In this document: one piece after another, positions 59,870 to 64,000 of the stretch
How the letters are laid out: each line of letters opens with the position of its first letter
Position numbering within the stretch: the stretch's first letter is position 1
Translations under genes and position numbers: made by a program
Notes under the pieces: model-generated
Databases searched by the model: none
What the model was told of the DNA's origin: nothing
Seen by the model: only the letters and a program-made list of their open reading frames with translations
Origin: JAAYCI01 sp047972265
GTDB taxonomy: Bacteria; Bacillota; Clostridia; Oscillospirales; Ruminococcaceae
Direction of reading: 5' to 3'
Length of the DNA: 64,000 nucleotides
Assembly (NCBI GenBank): GCA_047972265.1
Contig: JBKEAM010000031.1
Span: 4,044 to 68,043 of the forward strand

Positions 59870-60913
59870 CTATAGCGTTACCAACTTTTGCCATCCGCTT
59901 ACATCAAAACCATCCAATGTCATTACATTGGCGCCATATAAATCAAACTCATCTATACTCAAAGCCGCTGGGTCATATGCCAAAACAAACTCTGGAATAG
60001 CCTTTGCCACACGCTCTACCGCCTCTTCGTTCACCGGTGCATCTACCAAAACCTCACGCCGCATATTGCCTGCGGCATCCGCTTCTAATACAGCTTTTTG
60101 AATTTTGGGGTGAATGGTAGAGCAGAAATTACCGCCCGAAATTTGCTCTACCTGCATGGCACAGCGAAAAGCCGCGGGCTGTAACACGGTTTTGTAGCCT
60201 TTTTCGCGGAAAATTTTATCTGCACGCTTAACCACAGCAAGAGCAGCCCATTCCAAATCCTCTAGCTGTAGGCCCAAGTTTCTTTCTTTATTTAGGGCAA
60301 CCAAATAATCCTGCAAACGCCCCATAACCACTGCCGCGGTAGACCATGCCGGTGTAATACCGGCAGCTTTTGCTCTTGCCGCACCTTTTTCATATGCTTC
60401 GGCCGCCGCCACCGCCTGCGCCACTGTGGTTACCACTGTGGGGTTGGTGGGTATGCCCAATGCCGCCAATTCCTCCAGCACCCAAATACCTGCTTTGGTG
60501 CCCGGAATTTTGACCATTACGTTTTCTCCCCAAGTGGATATCTCTTTGCCTTTGGCAAGCATTCCCTCTGCATCAGCCCTTAAATTAGGTGCCACCTGTG
60601 CACGCACACAGCCGTAAAACCCACCTTTTTCTTTATGCAAAGGCAAAAAATGCTTTGAAAGGCGGCGCACCACGAGCTCCATTGCATGAAACGCAAAATC
60701 TTCTTTGCCGTTTGCTCGGCTAACCTGCGCCAGTTTCTCATCATAATATTCTTTTTCTGTGGTTAACGCCTCGTAAGAAAGAGGCGGGTTGGTGGTGCAG
60801 CCTATGGCCCCCATTGTTTGCGCCTTTTCCACATCCTTTAATAGAGCCGAATCGTTGTTCCAGTGCGATGCAGTCTCCTCTGTAAGCCATTCAAAATAAT
60901 TTTTGCCCGCCAT
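59870..60913 (-). CDS. Transaldolase-family protein
   Basis: 347 residues. The barrel start has IGCTTNPPLSYEAL, and the Schiff-base lysine lies in NVMVKIPGTKAGIWVLEELAALGIPTN (split), followed by VTTVAQAVAAAEAYEKGA. The region FYGCVRAQVAP replaces the usual VS.EVDP block, so it is a divergent branch, not the housekeeping enzyme. It is longer than MipB-type transaldolases. The donor and acceptor sugars are unknown. It is divergent from the SDR gene and shares its motif. Confidence 0.82.
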   Translation of the reverse strand: MAGKNYFEWLTEETASHWNNDSALLKDVEKAQTMGAIGCTTNPPLSYEALTTEKEYYDEKLAQVSRANGKEDFAFHAMELVVRRLSKHFLPLHKEKGGFYGCVRAQVAPNLRADAEGMLAKGKEISTWGENVMVKIPGTKAGIWVLEELAALGIPTNPTVVTTVAQAVAAAEAYEKGAARAKAAGITPAWSTAAVVMGRLQDYLVALNKERNLGLQLEDLEWAALAVVKRADKIFREKGYKTVLQPAAFRCAMQVEQISGGNFCSTIHPKIQKAVLEADAAGNMRREVLVDAPVNEEAVERVAKAIPEFVLAYDPAALSIDEFDLYGANVMTLDGFDVSGWQKLVTL

Positions 60914-60933
60914 TCGTAATTCCTCCTGTTTAG

Positions 60934-60946
60934 TTTATCGTTATCT
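60934..60946. promoter_or_regulatory. Motif TTTATCGTTATCT before transaldolase gene
   Basis: Exact inverted copy of the motif at 61106-61118. It lies downstream of the - strand promoter and just before the ribosome binding site, a repressor-like position. Confidence 0.6.
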
Positions 60947-60974
60947 CTTAAAAAAAGAAGCTTTGATATCTTTA

Positions 60975-61003
60975 ACAATAGTACACGACCTGCTATTTGT
61001 CAA
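60975..61003 (-). promoter_or_regulatory. Promoter of transaldolase gene
   Basis: On the - strand TTGACA (61003-60998), 17 bases, then TATTGT (60980-60975). Confidence 0.7.
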
Positions 61004-61074
61004 TATATTTGCTATTTCTTGATGATTACTAGAAAAATTATGTGCATTTCTTATATAATTTATAGGTTTTAACA

Positions 61075-61103
61075 TTGACACCGCCAATGACAATGATTAT
61101 AAT
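61075..61103 (+). promoter_or_regulatory. Consensus promoter of SDR gene
   Basis: TTGACA (61075-61080), exactly 17 bases, then TATAAT (61098-61103): a perfect consensus promoter, which therefore needs tight repression. Confidence 0.85.
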
Positions 61104-61105
61104 TT

Positions 61106-61118
61106 AGATAACGATAAA
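61106..61118. promoter_or_regulatory. Motif AGATAACGATAAA at SDR transcription start
   Basis: Exact reverse complement of the motif at 60934-60946, starting three bases after the -10 box and covering the expected +1. A bound repressor would block the promoter. Confidence 0.65.
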
Positions 61119-61154
61119 TTATAAGATATTTATATATTAAATGGGGTGTGTGTA

Positions 61155-61895
61155 ATGGGCAAACGTACTGTTGTAATAACAGGTGGCGCAAAAGGCATAG
61201 GGTATGCCGCCGCACAAGCTTTTGTAAGCAAAGGCTACAATGTAGCTATTTTAGACAACAATCTTGCTTTGGCACAGCAGGCAGCTTCTCAGCTAGATCC
61301 AGGCGGCACAGCGGTAATTAGTTGTGTATGCGATGTTTCTAATGTAGAGTCCATTCGGGATGCCATAAAAGCGGTGGCAGAGCAGTTTGCCGGCATTGAT
61401 GTTGTGGTAACCAGCGCGGGCATCTTAACCTCTACCCCCATTAAAGAGCTTACCCCAGAAGAATGGAATCGCGTTCTTTCAATCGATTTGGGCGGCGTGT
61501 TTTTCACCATACAGCAAGCCCTGCCCTACCTCGAAAAAAGTTCTGTGCCCCGCGTTATTAATATATCCTCACTTGCTGGCAGAATGGGCGGCTACGAAAC
61601 AGGCCTTGCCTACAGCGCCGCAAAGGGTGGGGTGCTGTCTCTTACTATGGGCATGGCACGCCAACTGGCACCGCAGGGCATAACCGTAAACTGCGTATGC
61701 CCCAGCACCACAGAAAGTGATATGAGCCGCCAGTTTACGCCCGAAGCGCGTGAGCACCTAATAGGGCGTGTGCCATTGGGCCGCTTTGCCCTGCCCGAAG
61801 AAGTTGCCTCTGCCGTTGCCTACCTTGCCTCCGAAGAAGCCGGATACATTACCGGCCTGCTTATGGATGTAAACGGCGGCACTTATATGGGTTAA
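61155..61895 (+). CDS. Short-chain dehydrogenase/reductase
   Basis: 246 residues from ATG 61155 (a GTG at 61146 is also possible). TGGAKGIG is the cofactor loop, NISSLAG and YSAAKGG hold the catalytic Ser, Tyr and Lys, and PSTTESDM follows. Classical SDR, close to 3-oxoacyl-ACP reductase and sugar-alcohol dehydrogenases. Context suggests oxidation or reduction of a sugar or polyol, not fatty-acid synthesis. Confidence 0.88.
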   Translation: MGKRTVVITGGAKGIGYAAAQAFVSKGYNVAILDNNLALAQQAASQLDPGGTAVISCVCDVSNVESIRDAIKAVAEQFAGIDVVVTSAGILTSTPIKELTPEEWNRVLSIDLGGVFFTIQQALPYLEKSSVPRVINISSLAGRMGGYETGLAYSAAKGGVLSLTMGMARQLAPQGITVNCVCPSTTESDMSRQFTPEAREHLIGRVPLGRFALPEEVASAVAYLASEEAGYITGLLMDVNGGTYMG

Positions 61896-61922
61896 TTATT
61901 AAAAGAAAAAGGAGCCTTACAA

Positions 61923-62777
61923 ATGTTTAAGTATGGCGTTAACTGCGCATTGGAAGAAGTGCCTTTTCAAAACCCTGTTATTTTGCGGGGCAGCATAGAA
62001 GAAATTGCTTCTACCGCAGCCGAAATTGGTTATGATGGATTGGAGCTGTTTATACGAGAGCCGCTGCAATATAACCCCGAACAACTAAATAGGGCCGCCC
62101 GCAATAACGGGCTGGGTTTTGCCAGCATTGCCAGTGGTATGGAATATACAAAAAACGGCCTTTGCCTTATTAGCGAGGATGCAAGCGTACGTAAACAGGC
62201 GGTACAACGCTTGTACGAGCACATAGACCTTGCAAAAGAATTAAACTGCTCTGTTATTGTGGGCATTATGCGGGGCAATATCCCCAATTTTGAAAAGCAG
62301 GATTATTACCTTGCTTTGCTAGACGAGTGCTTTTTGCAATTAAGCGAGTATGCCGCAAAAAAAGGCGTGCTTTTGGTGGTAGAAGCCATTATGCGCTATA
62401 TTAATAACTACCTAAACAGCATACCCGATACAATACAGTATCTTGACCATTTAAACCTTGCCAACGTACAAATTCACATCGATTCTCACCACATGAATGT
62501 AGAAGATTTAGACACCGATAAAGCCATACAGCTTTGCCGCGGCAAAATGGGGTATGTGCATTTTTCCGATTCTAACCGTACCTACCCTGGTGGCGGGGAG
62601 TATGATTTTAAAAAATTGATGAATGCCCTAATGGACATTGACTATACCGGCTATGTTACCACCGAATGCCAGCCCTTCCCCACACCATACGACTGTGCAA
62701 AACGCGGCCTTAATTATATGAAAGCATTGGAAAACGCCCTAATGGTAGAGCGAGCTTGTTTTAAACCGAGCCTTTAA
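61923..62777 (+). CDS. Sugar-phosphate isomerase/epimerase, tagatose/psicose 3-epimerase-like
   Basis: 284 residues behind AAAGGAG. TIM barrel with metal ligands in LLVVEAI (Glu), VQIHIDSHHMN (Asp, His), YVHFSDSNR (His) and YVTTECQP (Glu). YDGLELFI at the start and the size fit ketose 3-epimerases and related isomerases. Together with the other barrel protein (56877-57689) the locus has two such enzymes, which suggests two separate isomer steps. Confidence 0.86.
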   Translation: MFKYGVNCALEEVPFQNPVILRGSIEEIASTAAEIGYDGLELFIREPLQYNPEQLNRAARNNGLGFASIASGMEYTKNGLCLISEDASVRKQAVQRLYEHIDLAKELNCSVIVGIMRGNIPNFEKQDYYLALLDECFLQLSEYAAKKGVLLVVEAIMRYINNYLNSIPDTIQYLDHLNLANVQIHIDSHHMNVEDLDTDKAIQLCRGKMGYVHFSDSNRTYPGGGEYDFKKLMNALMDIDYTGYVTTECQPFPTPYDCAKRGLNYMKALENALMVERACFKPSL

Positions 62778-62915
62778 AATACAATCTTTTTCTCTTATTA
62801 AAATATCCACAAAAACTTATTCTTCTGTTTCTCGTTATCCATGTGTGTTTTTATTTAAGCTATTTTTCCAAATTATTTTTAATGCCTTTACACTACATTT
62901 ATGTAGTACCTTCCA

Positions 62916-62957
62916 AATAGAAACCCCTCCTGTTTGCCTAAACAGGAGGGGTTTCTA
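62916..62957. terminator. Two-way terminator
   Basis: A perfect 19-bp stem (62916-62934 with 62939-62957) and GCCT loop lie between convergent genes. Confidence 0.88.
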
Positions 62958-63003
62958 TTATATGTAATTACAAATAGTACCTTGCTTACCTTATGGCATA
63001 AAA

Positions 63004-64000
63004 CTACAGCCCCATTGTTTTATAAAACCGCATAAGGTTATCCATTGTAAGGGATAGGTCACTTTGTGCGCGGGGGCGGGCATCTTTAAAGGTTACCGCT
63101 ACTCGGTTGATGCTAAAAATAGCCGATACCCCTTCTTTATAAGCGCCCTCAATATCGTCTCCAATATCGCCCACAATGGCTGTAACAGGCACGTTCTCTT
63201 TTTTAGCTGCGCGCGCCACCCCAATTACCACCTTGCCGCGCAGGCTTTGTCCATCAATTTTGCCCTCGCCTGTAAACACCATATCGGCATCCTGCACTAG
63301 CTTGTTAAAATGTACCGTTTCAAGCACGGTTTCTATCCCCATTTGCAGCCGAGAAGAAAAAAACGCCATCATCCCTGCGCCCATAGCACCCGCCGCCCCT
63401 GTACCGGGTACATCATCCAGCTTTTGCCCCAAATCTGTTTGTATAACATGGGCAAGGTTTTTCATCCCAGCATCCAGCTCTTCAACCATTTTTTCATCTG
63501 CACCCTTTTGCGGGCCAAACACATAAGAGGCACCAGTAGGCCCATACATGGGGTTATCAATATCGCACATGCTTACAATTTCGACACCGTCCAGCAAGGT
63601 GCTGCGGGCGACAATATCAATATTTTTTATATTGCATAAGGTGCCCCCGGCGGGCACAAACTCTTTGCCAGTAGCATCCGTAAAGCGAACCCCTACCGCG
63701 GCGGCCGCACCGCATCCACCATCGTTGGTAGCACTGCCACCCAGCCCCACTATAATCTTTTTAACCCCGCGCTCTGCCGCGTGCAGTATCATTTTCCCAA
63801 CGCCATACGTGGTAGCCATTAACGGATCTTTGCGGTCTTCTATCATGGGTAGGCCGGCACTTGCCGCCATCTCAATTATAGCGGTTCTCCCCTCCTCTAT
63901 TAGGCCATAGCTGCTTTCAACTTCTTCAAAAAATGGGTTTGCCGTTTTAATGGTTATCCGCTCTCCCCCCAGCGCCTGCAAAAAGCAATCCACACTGCCT
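63004..64000 (-). CDS. garK: Glycerate kinase (GarK type), start outside window
   Basis: About 331 residues are visible, without the N-terminus: the frame continues upstream past the window edge with GS before VDCFLQALGG. IVGLGGSATNDGGCGAA is the hallmark of type I glycerate kinases, with GPTGASYVFGPQKGAD, GTGAAGAMGAGM and MVFTGEGKIDGQS following. It phosphorylates glycerate to a phosphoglycerate. With the GarR-like reductase it gives the standard exit from tartronate semialdehyde to glycolysis. Confidence 0.92.
   Translation of the reverse strand, partial: GSVDCFLQALGGERITIKTANPFFEEVESSYGLIEEGRTAIIEMAASAGLPMIEDRKDPLMATTYGVGKMILHAAERGVKKIIVGLGGSATNDGGCGAAAAVGVRFTDATGKEFVPAGGTLCNIKNIDIVARSTLLDGVEIVSMCDIDNPMYGPTGASYVFGPQKGADEKMVEELDAGMKNLAHVIQTDLGQKLDDVPGTGAAGAMGAGMMAFFSSRLQMGIETVLETVHFNKLVQDADMVFTGEGKIDGQSLRGKVVIGVARAAKKENVPVTAIVGDIGDDIEGAYKEGVSAIFSINRVAVTFKDARPRAQSDLSLTMDNLMRFYKTMGL

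Overview
The window looks like a chromosomal segment of a Gram-positive anaerobe, most likely class Clostridia (Oscillospirales-like). Supporting signs are AAGGAG-type ribosome binding sites, many GTG starts, a PBSX-like tail module, InlB-type surface repeats, SBP/Liv ABC transporters with lipoboxes, and no outer-membrane genes. The taxon is an inference; no rRNA or tRNA gene is present.

Positions 1 to about 33,360 are the right-hand part of a contractile-tailed (myovirus) prophage. Early genes (1-9425, all +) include an HUH-type Rep-like protein, RecU-like resolvase, two DNA methyltransferases (a C5 enzyme with nine internal repeats, and a Dam-type enzyme), small Cys-rich proteins, an ASCH-like protein with a frameshifted end, an HExxH protein and a sigma-like late regulator. 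After a terminator comes the late operon: terS, terL, portal, a minor head protein fused to a toxin-like domain with its own small partner gene, scaffold, capsid, connectors, sheath, tube, frameshifted tail chaperone, tape measure, baseplate, fibre, amidase and holin. Then come AT-rich cargo (a membrane protein on the - strand and a Type II restriction-modification pair) and a decayed tyrosine integrase. No intact integrase is visible, so the prophage may be stranded.

From 33.5 to 47.5 kb are host accessory genes: a MerR-controlled operon (cupin with an apparent ATA start, iron alcohol dehydrogenase, carboxymuconolactone-decarboxylase-like protein, flavodoxin), a 1214-residue surface protein, an ArAE-type membrane protein, a polar amino-acid ABC transporter, and a flavinylated FAD reductase lipoprotein divergent from a LysR regulator.

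From 47.6 kb to the end is a coherent carbohydrate or sugar-acid catabolic region. Two divergent operons leave a 500-bp control region: livJHMGF + GarR-like reductase + zinc dehydrogenase on -, and split transketolase + TIM-barrel isomerase + GntR regulator on +. Next come a LacI regulator, then a divergent pair (transaldolase-like on -; SDR + second TIM-barrel isomerase on +), then a glycerate kinase cut by the window end. Matching operators (TTGTAnTACAA near the GntR-linked promoters, TTTATCGTTATCT near the LacI-linked promoters) tie the locus together. No sugar kinase is seen, so the substrate is unknown.
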